8,590 bases of DNA, taken from Lachnospiraceae bacterium. GTDB taxonomy: Bacteria > Bacillota > Clostridia > Lachnospirales > Lachnospiraceae. The notes beneath the pieces were generated by a model that made no database searches, was not told where the DNA came from, and saw nothing but the letters and a program-made list of their open reading frames with translations. Shown here in pieces: positions 1 through 7,115 of this stretch. The position numbers were made by a program, and so were the translations under genes. The DNA lies in the NCBI GenBank assembly GCA_024697505.1, contig JAILFQ010000007.1:1-8590 (forward strand). The letters run 5' to 3'. The stretch's first letter is position 1. Each line of letters starts with the position of its first letter.

Positions 1-95
1 TCGCCATTGTTCTTTACGAAGCCTTAAGACAGAATAATTTTGAAGGCATGAGGATCGAAGGACAGTTGCACCGCCATGTGTGGCCCGTAAAATAA
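1..95 (+). CDS. trmL: tRNA (cytidine/uridine-34 2'-O)-methyltransferase, TrmL/CspR type, 3' end only
   Basis: Partial gene, cut by the left edge of the window; the first complete codon is at 3 and the TAA stop is at 93-95. The visible 30 residues begin AIVLYEALRQNNFEGM and end with a LHRHVW segment. This matches, from memory, the C-terminal part of SPOUT-fold TrmL/CspR proteins, where a conserved LNLSN-(S/T)xAIxxYEALRQ helix (motif 3 of the S-adenosylmethionine-binding trefoil knot) is followed by a short tail ending in LHxxxW. Family members methylate the ribose 2'-OH of the wobble nucleotide 34 of certain leucine tRNAs. The catalytic and most knot residues lie outside the window, so the assignment rests on a short C-terminus. 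Another SpoU/SPOUT methyltransferase is the main alternative. The gene overlaps the start of mutS2. Confidence 0.72.
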   Translation, partial: AIVLYEALRQNNFEGMRIEGQLHRHVWPVK

Positions 96-2419
96 TAGAA
101 ATGCTTAAGAACCAGGCAGGGTCTGAACTTGGAAGAAATCTTTGCGCCAAATTAAAGCCTATGTCCGATCTTGAGAAAATATCAGCCGCTCAGGCGGAAA
201 CACGAGATGCCCTTTCAAGGATTTATAAAAAAGGAAGTCTCTCTTTTAACGGCGTTCCGGATATAAGAGGGGCAATAAAACTTCTGGAAGTGGGTTCATC
301 ATTACTGGCTTCGGAACTTCTTAAAATAAGTTCCGTACTTACCGCAACCTTGAGGGTTAAAAGCTACGGTACAACCGGAGAGGATACAGGTGAGGATTCC
401 CTTGCGGAGCGTTTTAGCCTTCTTGCGCCCCTTTCTCCGCTTAATAACGAGATACAAAGGTGCATAATTTCCGAAGAAGAAATAGCGGACGACGCAAGCC
501 CGGGTCTTAAGGCGGTAAGAAGACAGATCCATATTACAAATGATAAGATCAGAGACCAGCTGAATTCCATTGTTAATTCCAAAGAAGCAAAAGATATGCT
601 GCAGGATAACCTTATAACAATGCGTAACGGAAGATTCTGTCTTCCGGTAAAGAGCGAGTATAAGAGCCAGTTTGGAGGGCTTATTCACGATCAGTCATCA
701 AAAGGGTCTACCATTTTTATGGAGCCTGCAGCGGTTGTTAAACTTAATAACGATCTTGCAGAACTTCAACTTAAGGAAGCAAAGGAAATAGAAAAGGTCC
801 TTGCGGAGCTTTCCGCTCAGGCCGGTCAAAACACCGAAGAACTTACTTACAACATAAACACTCTTACGGAGCTGGATTTTATTTTTGCCAAGGCATCTCT
901 CGCAAAAGTTATGAAGGCAACAGAGCCGTTATTTAATAAAAGAGGCTATATAAACATTAAAAAGGGCAGACATCCTCTTATAGATCCTCATGTAGTTGTT
1001 CCTACAGATATTCACATTGGGGATGACTTTACCCTTCTAGTTATTACCGGACCAAATACCGGCGGAAAAACTGTAACCTTAAAAACAGTGGGCCTCTTTA
1101 CTCTTATGGGCCAGGCAGGGCTTCACATTCCTGCATTTGACGGCTCTGAGCTTGCTGTTTTTAATGAAGTATTTGCGGATATAGGAGATGAGCAGAGCAT
1201 AGAGCAAAGCCTTTCAACTTTCTCTTCTCATATGACCAATACGGTAAGAATATTAAAGAGTGCAGATAAAAACTCTCTTTGTCTTTTTGATGAGCTGGGT
1301 GCGGGAACAGACCCAACCGAAGGTGCAGCTCTTGCCATGGCAATCCTTAATCATTTGCATGCAAAAGGAACAAGAACCATTGCCACAACTCATTACAGTG
1401 AACTTAAAATTTACGCATTGTCAACACCGGGAGTCTCCAACGCATGCTGTGAGTTTGACGTAGAAACCCTGCGTCCTACTTACCGCCTGCTTATAGGAAT
1501 TCCGGGAAAATCTAATGCCTTTGCCATATCCGGAAAGCTGGGGCTTTCTTCGGACATAATAGAATGTGCAAAATCCTACATAGGCTCAAATGATAAAACC
1601 TTTGAAGACGTTATTTCGGATCTGGAAGAAAAGCGCCTTGCCATGGAAAGAGAAGAAATGCGCATTAACGAGATGAAAGCTGAAGCAGAGTCTTTCCGGA
1701 ACAAGTATAAGGAAAAGACCGAAAGGCTGGATGCTCAAAAGGATAAGATACTGCGCGAAGCCAACGAGCAGGCAAGGGATATTCTGCAGGAAGCAAAGGA
1801 CTATGCGGACCAGACTATAAAGAAATTTAATAAGTGGGGAATTTCCGGAAACAATAAAGAGATGGAACAGGAGCGTTCATCTCTCAGAGAAAGACTGGGA
1901 GAAAGAGAAAATAAACTTTCTGTCAAAAAAACCGTTAAAAAACACGTACAAAATGAAGAGATACTTGTTGGGGACAAGGTCCTTGTTTTAAGCCTTAATC
2001 TGGAAGGCGTGGTTTGCTCCGCGCCAAACCCTAAAGGAGATTTAAAGGTAAGGATGGGAGCCATGGAAACCAATGTAAACGTAAAAGATGTACAATGGAT
2101 ATCTCATCAGGAGAAGACTGTTGATAAAGAGTCAAAAACCCTTGCAAGTAAGATTTCCATTAATAAATCCATGAGTATACATCCGGAACTTAATCTTATA
2201 GGTATGCGTGTGGACGAAGCGCTCCCGGAACTTGATAAATATCTGGACGATGCATATATTTCTCATCTTCCTCAGGTTACAATAATACATGGAAGAGGAA
2301 CCGGTGCTCTTAAGGATGCGGTACATGCCCATCTTAAACGTGCCGGCTTTGTAAAGAGCTACAGACTCGGTACCTTCGGAGAAGGAGACGGAGGAGTTAC
2401 CATAGTCGAGTTTAAATAA
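80..2419 (+). CDS. mutS2: Endonuclease MutS2 (MutS-like ATPase with Smr domain)
   Basis: 779 residues; the family is usually about 785-790. MutS2 lacks the mismatch-recognition domain of MutS. In Bacillus subtilis it is linked to recombination and to splitting collided ribosomes for rescue. Order seen: core/lever helices (about 1-300); ABC-type ATPase with Walker A TGPNTGGKT (323-331), a signature-like SLSTFSSH stretch (377-384), Walker B LFDELGAGTD (D404, E405) and switch H438; a charged coiled coil (about 510-620); a KOW-like beta domain (about 625-675); and an Smr domain (about 700-779) with HGRG at 737-740. The usual Smr LDLR motif reads LNLIG (704-708). The start is uncertain. GTG at 80 is the most upstream usable start before an in-frame stop at 41-43; ATG at 101 is an alternative. 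Neither has a Shine-Dalgarno, and the expected ten or so residues before KIIEML (LEFDK-like in relatives) are missing. Identity is very secure; the N-terminus is not. Confidence 0.96.
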   Translation: MARKIIEMLKNQAGSELGRNLCAKLKPMSDLEKISAAQAETRDALSRIYKKGSLSFNGVPDIRGAIKLLEVGSSLLASELLKISSVLTATLRVKSYGTTGEDTGEDSLAERFSLLAPLSPLNNEIQRCIISEEEIADDASPGLKAVRRQIHITNDKIRDQLNSIVNSKEAKDMLQDNLITMRNGRFCLPVKSEYKSQFGGLIHDQSSKGSTIFMEPAAVVKLNNDLAELQLKEAKEIEKVLAELSAQAGQNTEELTYNINTLTELDFIFAKASLAKVMKATEPLFNKRGYINIKKGRHPLIDPHVVVPTDIHIGDDFTLLVITGPNTGGKTVTLKTVGLFTLMGQAGLHIPAFDGSELAVFNEVFADIGDEQSIEQSLSTFSSHMTNTVRILKSADKNSLCLFDELGAGTDPTEGAALAMAILNHLHAKGTRTIATTHYSELKIYALSTPGVSNACCEFDVETLRPTYRLLIGIPGKSNAFAISGKLGLSSDIIECAKSYIGSNDKTFEDVISDLEEKRLAMEREEMRINEMKAEAESFRNKYKEKTERLDAQKDKILREANEQARDILQEAKDYADQTIKKFNKWGISGNNKEMEQERSSLRERLGERENKLSVKKTVKKHVQNEEILVGDKVLVLSLNLEGVVCSAPNPKGDLKVRMGAMETNVNVKDVQWISHQEKTVDKESKTLASKISINKSMSIHPELNLIGMRVDEALPELDKYLDDAYISHLPQVTIIHGRGTGALKDAVHAHLKRAGFVKSYRLGTFGEGDGGVTIVEFK

Positions 2420-2427
2420 CTACTGTA

Positions 2428-2433
2428 AAGGGG
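2428..2433 (+). promoter_or_regulatory. Ribosome binding site of the response regulator gene
   Basis: AAGGGG lies six bases before the ATG at 2440, inside the 20-base gap after mutS2. It supports this start and suggests independent translation initiation within the same transcript. Confidence 0.7.
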
Positions 2434-2439
2434 AAAACA

Positions 2440-3150
2440 ATGAGCGGAAAACAGAAGATCCTTATTGTGGATGACGACGAAAGTATAGCAGAACTTATAT
2501 CTCTTTATCTTGCAAAGGAATGCTACGAGACCAGAATAGTTTATGATGGTGAAGAAGCAATAAAGGAGTTTGAAACTTTTAAGCCGGACCTGGTTCTTTT
2601 GGATATTATGCTTCCGGGAATAGACGGTTATGATGTATGTAAAGCTATAAGAAAAGTTTCTTCCACACCTGTTATCATGCTTTCTGCAAAGGGAGAAGTT
2701 TTTGACAAGGTTCTCGGCTTGGAACTGGGAGCTGACGATTATATTGAAAAGCCTTTCGATTCCAAAGAACTTGTGGCAAGAGCGAAAGCTGTCTTAAGGC
2801 GTTACCAGTCCGGTGGCGGAACTGAGCCCAAAGCAGAAGTGCCTAAAGGAGACCTTGTTACTTATGAAGGTCTTACGGTTAATCTTACCAATTACACTGT
2901 AAGCTGCATGGGGGAAAGGATCGAAATGCCTCCTAAAGAACTGGAACTTCTTTATCATTTGGCTTCCCACCCTAATCAGGTGTTTACAAGAGAACAGCTT
3001 CTTGAAAAAATATGGGATTATGAATATGCAGGTGATACAAGAACCGTAGACGTGCATGTTAAACGTATCAGAGAAAAAATAGGCGACGGACTGAACTGGA
3101 GCATAGCTACGGTTTGGGGCATAGGTTATAAATTTGAGGTTAAAGAATGA
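2440..3150 (+). CDS. OmpR/PhoB-family DNA-binding response regulator
   Basis: 236 residues, normal for the family. The receiver domain (about 6-120) shows the acidic cluster D11-D12-D13, the phospho-acceptor D55 in LVLLDIMLPGIDG, the switch S82 in VIMLSAKGE and K104 in the YIEKPF motif. A short Gly/Pro/Lys linker (about 123-138) leads to a winged-helix output domain (about 140-235) with the typical LxxHPNQVFTREQLLEKIW and DTRTVDVHVKRIREKI recognition region. Such proteins are phosphorylated by a partner kinase and bind direct-repeat promoter sites in the cytoplasm. The partner is almost certainly the kinase encoded immediately downstream, because the two genes share an ATGA overlap. The target genes cannot be read from the sequence; the adjacent HtrA-like gene is a candidate by analogy with CssR of Bacillus. 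No close functional orthologue is asserted. Confidence 0.96.
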   Translation: MSGKQKILIVDDDESIAELISLYLAKECYETRIVYDGEEAIKEFETFKPDLVLLDIMLPGIDGYDVCKAIRKVSSTPVIMLSAKGEVFDKVLGLELGADDYIEKPFDSKELVARAKAVLRRYQSGGGTEPKAEVPKGDLVTYEGLTVNLTNYTVSCMGERIEMPPKELELLYHLASHPNQVFTREQLLEKIWDYEYAGDTRTVDVHVKRIREKIGDGLNWSIATVWGIGYKFEVKE

Positions 3151-4556
3151 GAAGTGCGGTTGCTGTAGGAAAAATGATACTCCTATACCTGGCGCTTGCG
3201 GTTACACTCTTCCTTTTGCTTAATACTCTCGGCCTGGACCTTATGCAAAGGAAACTGGTTAAAGAAAAGGAAGAGGACCTTTATTCCGAGGCAAATCTTT
3301 TGCTGGAGGAATATATCGGCGGTTATTACACTGATAATTTAAACCGCGAAGAAACGGCAGAGCGCCTTTCAATAGTAGCCGGAGTTACAAATACAAGGAT
3401 CTGGCTTACAGGTATTTCCGGAGACATAATATTGGACACAAAGATGGTCGGTGGTGCTACGGGAAAGAACATTCTTAAAGTGGACCCTGCTTTCTTTGAG
3501 TATACTTTTTTGAGCGATGTTGCTTATGAAGGTTTTACTGAAGGAAAGACCCTTTTTGTAAACCTGGCTTTTTACCGGGATTATGTAAAAAGAGGTTACA
3601 TTACAATAAGTGTTTCCATGGAATCCATTTACAATGAAGGGGTATATTATTCGGACTTTGTAAATATATGCCTCCTGCTCTTCCTTCCGGTATTACTTGG
3701 AGTATTTGCCATAATATATTGTACAAATATAATTCCTGTAAACAGGATGGGAGAAGCAACCCTTAATTTTGCAAAGGGAGACTTTAAGGAACCTCTTGAA
3801 TTAACATACCCAATAGAATTTGGCGGCCTTGGAAGTGCCATCATTTATATGGGAGATAAATTAAAGAACTTTAAAGAGGTACAAAGAAGGTTCCTCTCCA
3901 ACGTCTCCCACGACTTTAAGTCTCCCCTTACATCCATAAAAGGATACGTGGAGGCAATTAAAGACGGCACCATTCCGAAAGAGGACGAAGAAAAGTACCT
4001 GGATATTATTATTTTTGAAACGGAAAGACTTCAAAAATTAACCACAAATATTCTGGAACTTAATAACTTTGACGACAACGGTGTGGTGCTTCACAAGGCG
4101 GAATTTGACATAAATAAAATGATAAAGCAGATTGCCCTTGCTTTTGAAGGAACATTTAAGAAAAAGAAACTGGTAATGAGCCTTGTGTTTTCACAAAAGG
4201 AACAGTTTGTTGTAGGCGACCCGGATAAGATCCAGCAGGTTCTCTACAATTTAATAGATAATGCGGTTAAGTTTTCCAATGTAGACTCTGTAGTAAGAGT
4301 ACGTACTGAGGAAAAGGGTGCAAAAGTGGTAGTTTATGTAAAGGACTACGGAATAGGCATTCCTAAGGAAAGCATTAATAAGATATGGGACAGATTCTAT
4401 AAAACGGATATGTCCAGAGGCAGAGACAAAAAAGGCTCCGGACTTGGCCTTTCAATTGTGAAGGAGATTGTTACGGCACATGGGGAAAACATAAGTGTTG
4501 TAAGCACTCCGGGAGCGGGTTCGGAATTTGTATTTACACTACCGTTAGCAAAATAG
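3147..4556 (+). CDS. Membrane sensor histidine kinase (HAMP, HisKA, HATPase_c)
   Basis: 469 residues. A first membrane helix (about 8-30) and a second (about 172-195) bracket an extracytoplasmic sensor region of roughly 140 residues. Its TRIWLTGISGDIILDT segment (83-98) looks like the strand pattern of a PAS/Cache-like fold, but I do not recognise the exact family. A HAMP-like linker (about 193-245) follows. Then come the dimerisation/phospho-acceptor helix with H255 in SNVSHDFKSPLTSIKGY, the N box (N368, D371, N372), the G1 box DYGIGIP (400-406), the F box (RFYK, 416-419) and the G2 box GSGLGLS (430-436). All catalytic motifs look intact. The ATG at 3147 overlaps the regulator's stop as ATGA, with GAGG at 3136-3139 as ribosome binding site, so the two proteins are likely translationally coupled and form one two-component system. 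The HtrA-like gene begins 15 bases after its stop. Confidence 0.96.
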   Translation: MRSAVAVGKMILLYLALAVTLFLLLNTLGLDLMQRKLVKEKEEDLYSEANLLLEEYIGGYYTDNLNREETAERLSIVAGVTNTRIWLTGISGDIILDTKMVGGATGKNILKVDPAFFEYTFLSDVAYEGFTEGKTLFVNLAFYRDYVKRGYITISVSMESIYNEGVYYSDFVNICLLLFLPVLLGVFAIIYCTNIIPVNRMGEATLNFAKGDFKEPLELTYPIEFGGLGSAIIYMGDKLKNFKEVQRRFLSNVSHDFKSPLTSIKGYVEAIKDGTIPKEDEEKYLDIIIFETERLQKLTTNILELNNFDDNGVVLHKAEFDINKMIKQIALAFEGTFKKKKLVMSLVFSQKEQFVVGDPDKIQQVLYNLIDNAVKFSNVDSVVRVRTEEKGAKVVVYVKDYGIGIPKESINKIWDRFYKTDMSRGRDKKGSGLGLSIVKEIVTAHGENISVVSTPGAGSEFVFTLPLAK

Positions 4557-4562
4557 CGGGTA

Positions 4563-4568
4563 AGGAGG
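4563..4568 (+). promoter_or_regulatory. Strong Shine-Dalgarno of the HtrA-like gene
   Basis: A perfect AGGAGG only three bases before the ATG at 4572. It fixes the start: no other in-frame ATG occurs until residue 260. The spacing is shorter than the usual 5-9 bases. Confidence 0.75.
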
Positions 4569-4571
4569 AGT

Positions 4572-6149
4572 ATGAGTAACATTAATACATCCGGTGAAAA
4601 CAACAATGAAGAAAAGAAGGACGAAGATTATAAGTTCCTTGAAGAAAAGATAGTACCTAACAAAAAAATAAAGAAGAGAGCCGGCAGGATTTTAAAGGTA
4701 ATAATTTTTGGCATTATCTTTGGCGTATGTGCGGAGACGACTGCACTTCTGTCACAAAAGTACTTAAAGAGTTTTCTCGGAATAGAGGAAAACAGGCAAC
4801 CCGTGGACGTTAACCGTACAACCACACCGCCTGCAAGTCCGACTCCGCTGCCGACTAAAACGCCTGTGCCTACACCTACATCTACACCGGTTCCGACTTC
4901 AACTCCAACGCCAACTCAGGCTGTGGCACAGTATACAGGAACTCCTGCACCGACAAGAGCTGTAACGCTTTCTCCTGTCCCGACAAAAGAACCGGTTGTA
5001 GTGCCGCCTACTCCGGGCCCGGAAACACCTCCGGAAGCCGAGGCAACACCTACTCCTTTTGAAGAGACCCCTTCCGATGACAACGATCAGGAAAAAACCG
5101 GAGTAACGACTACCGGTGGCAATACGGAAGAAACAGGTGAGTCCAAAGAATCGGAAGAAGGCAATACCGGGTATCTTTCTCTGTATGAAAAAGTTGCTAA
5201 AACAGCCGAAAGCGTTTCCAAGTCTATAGTTAGCGTCGAGGCACTTGTTACAGCAGAAGACTGGTTTAAAGGCTCTTACGAAACAAGGACCAAAACCAGT
5301 GGACTTATTGTGGCAAATGATGGAGTAGATCTTCTTATTCTTATTGGAATGGAACAGATTACAGCAGCAGATTCCATAGAAGTTACAATGGCCGGAGAAA
5401 TATGTCAGGGCTCCATTTATGCGGCCGATTCCGACTTTGGTGTGGCCATTGTTGCGGTTCCCTTATCCAATATGAGTGCAGACGCCTTGAAAACAGTGAA
5501 CATTGCTTCCATAGCAACCACAGAAGAAATAAAAGTGGGAATGCCTATGCTTGCGTTGGGAGCACCAAACGGATACGAGAATTCTCTTGAGTTTGGCATG
5601 GTTACAAGCAAGGGACAGGCATACAGCGTTACGGACGGCCTTATAGAATACTTTACAACGGATATGGCAGACTACAAAGGCGGAAACGGTTTTGTTACAG
5701 ACATAGACGGAAATGTCCTGGGAATGATAACTCATACACTTAAAAATAATACCGGAGACGGAATAGCTTCCGTTGTGGCATTAGACAGTATTTTACCACT
5801 CATAAACAAGCTCCTTAATAACGAGGATTATCCTTTCTTTGGAATTAAGGGAGAAAATCTTTCACGCACAGTAGAAAAGCTTATGGGACTTAATGAGGGA
5901 GTTTATGTTAAAACGGTCCTTCCGTCCTCTCCTGCACTGGATGCAGGCCTTATGAGCGGAGATGTGATTGTTGCCATTGGAGGAAATCTGATTTCCGATA
6001 TGGAAGATTTTCTTAAAGAACTTATGAATTATAACCTGCAGACACTTTCAACATATGCCACTAATTCAACAATTGAGGTACTGGTGGCAAGAACTGCAGA
6101 CTCCGGTACGGAGTATATCACACTTAGAGTAAAGTTACAGAAGAAATAG
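4572..6149 (+). CDS. Membrane-anchored HtrA-like trypsin-fold/PDZ protein, probable pseudoprotease
   Basis: 525 residues. A charged cytoplasmic N-terminus (1-38) is followed by one membrane helix (about 40-60), giving a type II anchor. Next come a long Pro/Thr-rich, then acidic, extracytoplasmic linker (about 83-198), a trypsin-fold domain (about 202-412) and a PDZ domain (about 420-522, with the GVYVKTVLPSSPALDAGL carboxylate-loop/helix region and GDVIVAIGG). The overall order is that of DegP/HtrA surface proteases of Firmicutes. However, where HtrA has DGYILTNxHV this protein reads DGVDLLILIGME (250-261), with no His. Where HtrA has TDAAINPGNSGGP it reads TDMADYKGGNGF (363-374), placing N372 at the catalytic Ser. 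The Asp position is kept (D288 in DSDFGVAIV). Loss of two triad residues argues against proteolysis and for a binding or sensing role. It is likely co-transcribed with the kinase upstream, 15 bases away. Substrate and partner are unknown. Confidence 0.88.
   Translation: MSNINTSGENNNEEKKDEDYKFLEEKIVPNKKIKKRAGRILKVIIFGIIFGVCAETTALLSQKYLKSFLGIEENRQPVDVNRTTTPPASPTPLPTKTPVPTPTSTPVPTSTPTPTQAVAQYTGTPAPTRAVTLSPVPTKEPVVVPPTPGPETPPEAEATPTPFEETPSDDNDQEKTGVTTTGGNTEETGESKESEEGNTGYLSLYEKVAKTAESVSKSIVSVEALVTAEDWFKGSYETRTKTSGLIVANDGVDLLILIGMEQITAADSIEVTMAGEICQGSIYAADSDFGVAIVAVPLSNMSADALKTVNIASIATTEEIKVGMPMLALGAPNGYENSLEFGMVTSKGQAYSVTDGLIEYFTTDMADYKGGNGFVTDIDGNVLGMITHTLKNNTGDGIASVVALDSILPLINKLLNNEDYPFFGIKGENLSRTVEKLMGLNEGVYVKTVLPSSPALDAGLMSGDVIVAIGGNLISDMEDFLKELMNYNLQTLSTYATNSTIEVLVARTADSGTEYITLRVKLQKK
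4818..5072 (+). repeat. Pro/Thr-rich low-complexity coding region
   Basis: Codons for residues 83-167 of the HtrA-like protein form irregular repeats of TPxPTxTP type. They use varied Pro and Thr codons, so the repetition is at the protein level more than the DNA level. The densest part encodes residues 85-116. This is expected to be an extended spacer between the membrane helix and the trypsin-fold domain, perhaps spanning the cell wall. Confidence 0.8.
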
Positions 6150-6161
6150 TCTTAGAAAGAA

Positions 6162-6166
6162 AGAGG
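6162..6166 (+). promoter_or_regulatory. Ribosome binding site of the yhaM-like gene
   Basis: AGAGG seven bases before the ATG at 6174, in the 24-base gap after the HtrA-like gene. That gap holds no hairpin or terminator, which supports read-through from upstream. Confidence 0.6.
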
Positions 6167-6173
6167 AAAGAGA

Positions 6174-7112
6174 ATGAAATACTTAAACGAACTCAGAGAA
6201 GGGGACAACATTAGTGAAATTTATCTGTGCAAGTCCAAACAGATTCTGCAGACAAAGACGGGTAAGAGTTATTACTCCCTTGTACTTCAGGACAAAACAG
6301 GTACATTGGACGGAAAAATATGGGATCTTGGCCCCGGAATAGAAAATTTTGAGGCAATGGATTATATCCAGATCAATGCACAGATAGTAAGCTTCCAGAG
6401 CGCATTGCAGGTAAATATTAAAAGGCTTAGAAAGTGCAGCGAAGGAGAGTATAATTCTTCTGAGTACATGCCATGCACAAAGAAAAATGTAGACGATATG
6501 TACAGAGAACTTATGGGAATAATCTCAAGCATTAAAAACCCTTATTTAAAGGCACTTGCAGAAAGTTTCTTTATAAATGATAAGGCGTTTGCCAAGGCTT
6601 TTGTTAATCATTCCGCAGCAAAGACAGTGCACCACGGCTTTATAGGCGGGCTTCTTGAACACTCTCTTTCCGTTACAAGAAACTGTAATATAATAGCAGG
6701 ACTTTATCCTATTCTTAACAGAGACCTTCTTGTTACCGCAGCAATGCTGCACGATATAGGTAAGCTTAAGGAACTTTCCACATTTCCGGAAAATGATTAT
6801 ACAGACGAAGGAAATCTTCTGGGACATATCTATGTAGGTGCAGAGATGATATCCAGACGCGCGGATACAATAGTTAATTTTCCTGAAAAGACTAAAAATG
6901 AGCTTCTTCATTGCATTCTGGCTCACCATGGAGAGTTGGAATACGGTTCTCCTAAGAAACCTGCTCTTGCGGAAGCACTTGTGCTTTCAATGATGGATAA
7001 CTTAGATGCAAAGCTTGAGACATTAACGGAACTTTTCGAGAGTACAACGGAAACAGGTTGGCTTGGCTTCCAGAGAAACTTTGATTCCAATATCAGAAAG
7101 ACCGGAGAATAA
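6174..7112 (+). CDS. yhaM: 3'-5' exoribonuclease, YhaM type (OB fold plus HD domain)
   Basis: 312 residues, close to the 314 of Bacillus subtilis YhaM. An N-terminal OB-fold nucleic-acid-binding domain (about 1-90, with YYSLVLQDKTGTLDGKIWD typical of this fold) is followed by a helical HD phosphohydrolase domain (about 150-280). Candidate metal ligands are H163 (LLEHS), H193-D194 (AAMLHDIGKLKEL), H218 (LLGHIYVG), H251-H252 (LAHHGELEYGSP) and D275 (MMDNLDAK), so the active site looks complete. YhaM enzymes are cytoplasmic metal-dependent 3'-5' exonucleases that trim a few nucleotides from RNA 3' ends and can also act on DNA. The start at 6174 gives the canonical KYLNELREGD-like N-terminus and has its own ribosome binding site. 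Three bases separate it from the rRNA methyltransferase gene, so translation of the two is likely coupled. Another OB-HD nuclease is less likely given the length and layout. Confidence 0.93.
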   Translation: MKYLNELREGDNISEIYLCKSKQILQTKTGKSYYSLVLQDKTGTLDGKIWDLGPGIENFEAMDYIQINAQIVSFQSALQVNIKRLRKCSEGEYNSSEYMPCTKKNVDDMYRELMGIISSIKNPYLKALAESFFINDKAFAKAFVNHSAAKTVHHGFIGGLLEHSLSVTRNCNIIAGLYPILNRDLLVTAAMLHDIGKLKELSTFPENDYTDEGNLLGHIYVGAEMISRRADTIVNFPEKTKNELLHCILAHHGELEYGSPKKPALAEALVLSMMDNLDAKLETLTELFESTTETGWLGFQRNFDSNIRKTGE

Positions 7113-7115
7113 GAA

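Noticed and set aside
302..688. 128-codon open frame on the minus strand inside mutS2
   Set aside because: Antisense to strongly conserved MutS2 sequence, with no recognisable product or ribosome binding site; a codon-bias shadow.
2420..2439. Intergenic gap considered for a promoter or terminator between mutS2 and the response regulator
   Set aside because: Only 20 bases, with a ribosome binding site but no hairpin and no room for a complete promoter; a promoter inside the mutS2 3' end cannot be shown from sequence alone.
4821..4920. Repetitive-looking DNA considered as a tandem repeat or CRISPR-like array
   Set aside because: It is in-frame coding for a Pro/Thr-rich linker; the units are irregular, without constant repeats or spacers.
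5402..5590. 62-codon plus-strand frame inside the HtrA-like gene, considered as evidence for a frameshift
   Set aside because: The main frame continues with coherent trypsin-fold sequence through this region, so no frameshift is needed; the altered catalytic motifs are substitutions within an intact frame.
6546..6929. 127-codon minus-strand open frame opposite the yhaM-like gene
   Set aside because: Cys/Lys-rich translation with no domain, lying opposite the conserved HD domain coding sequence; shadow frame.
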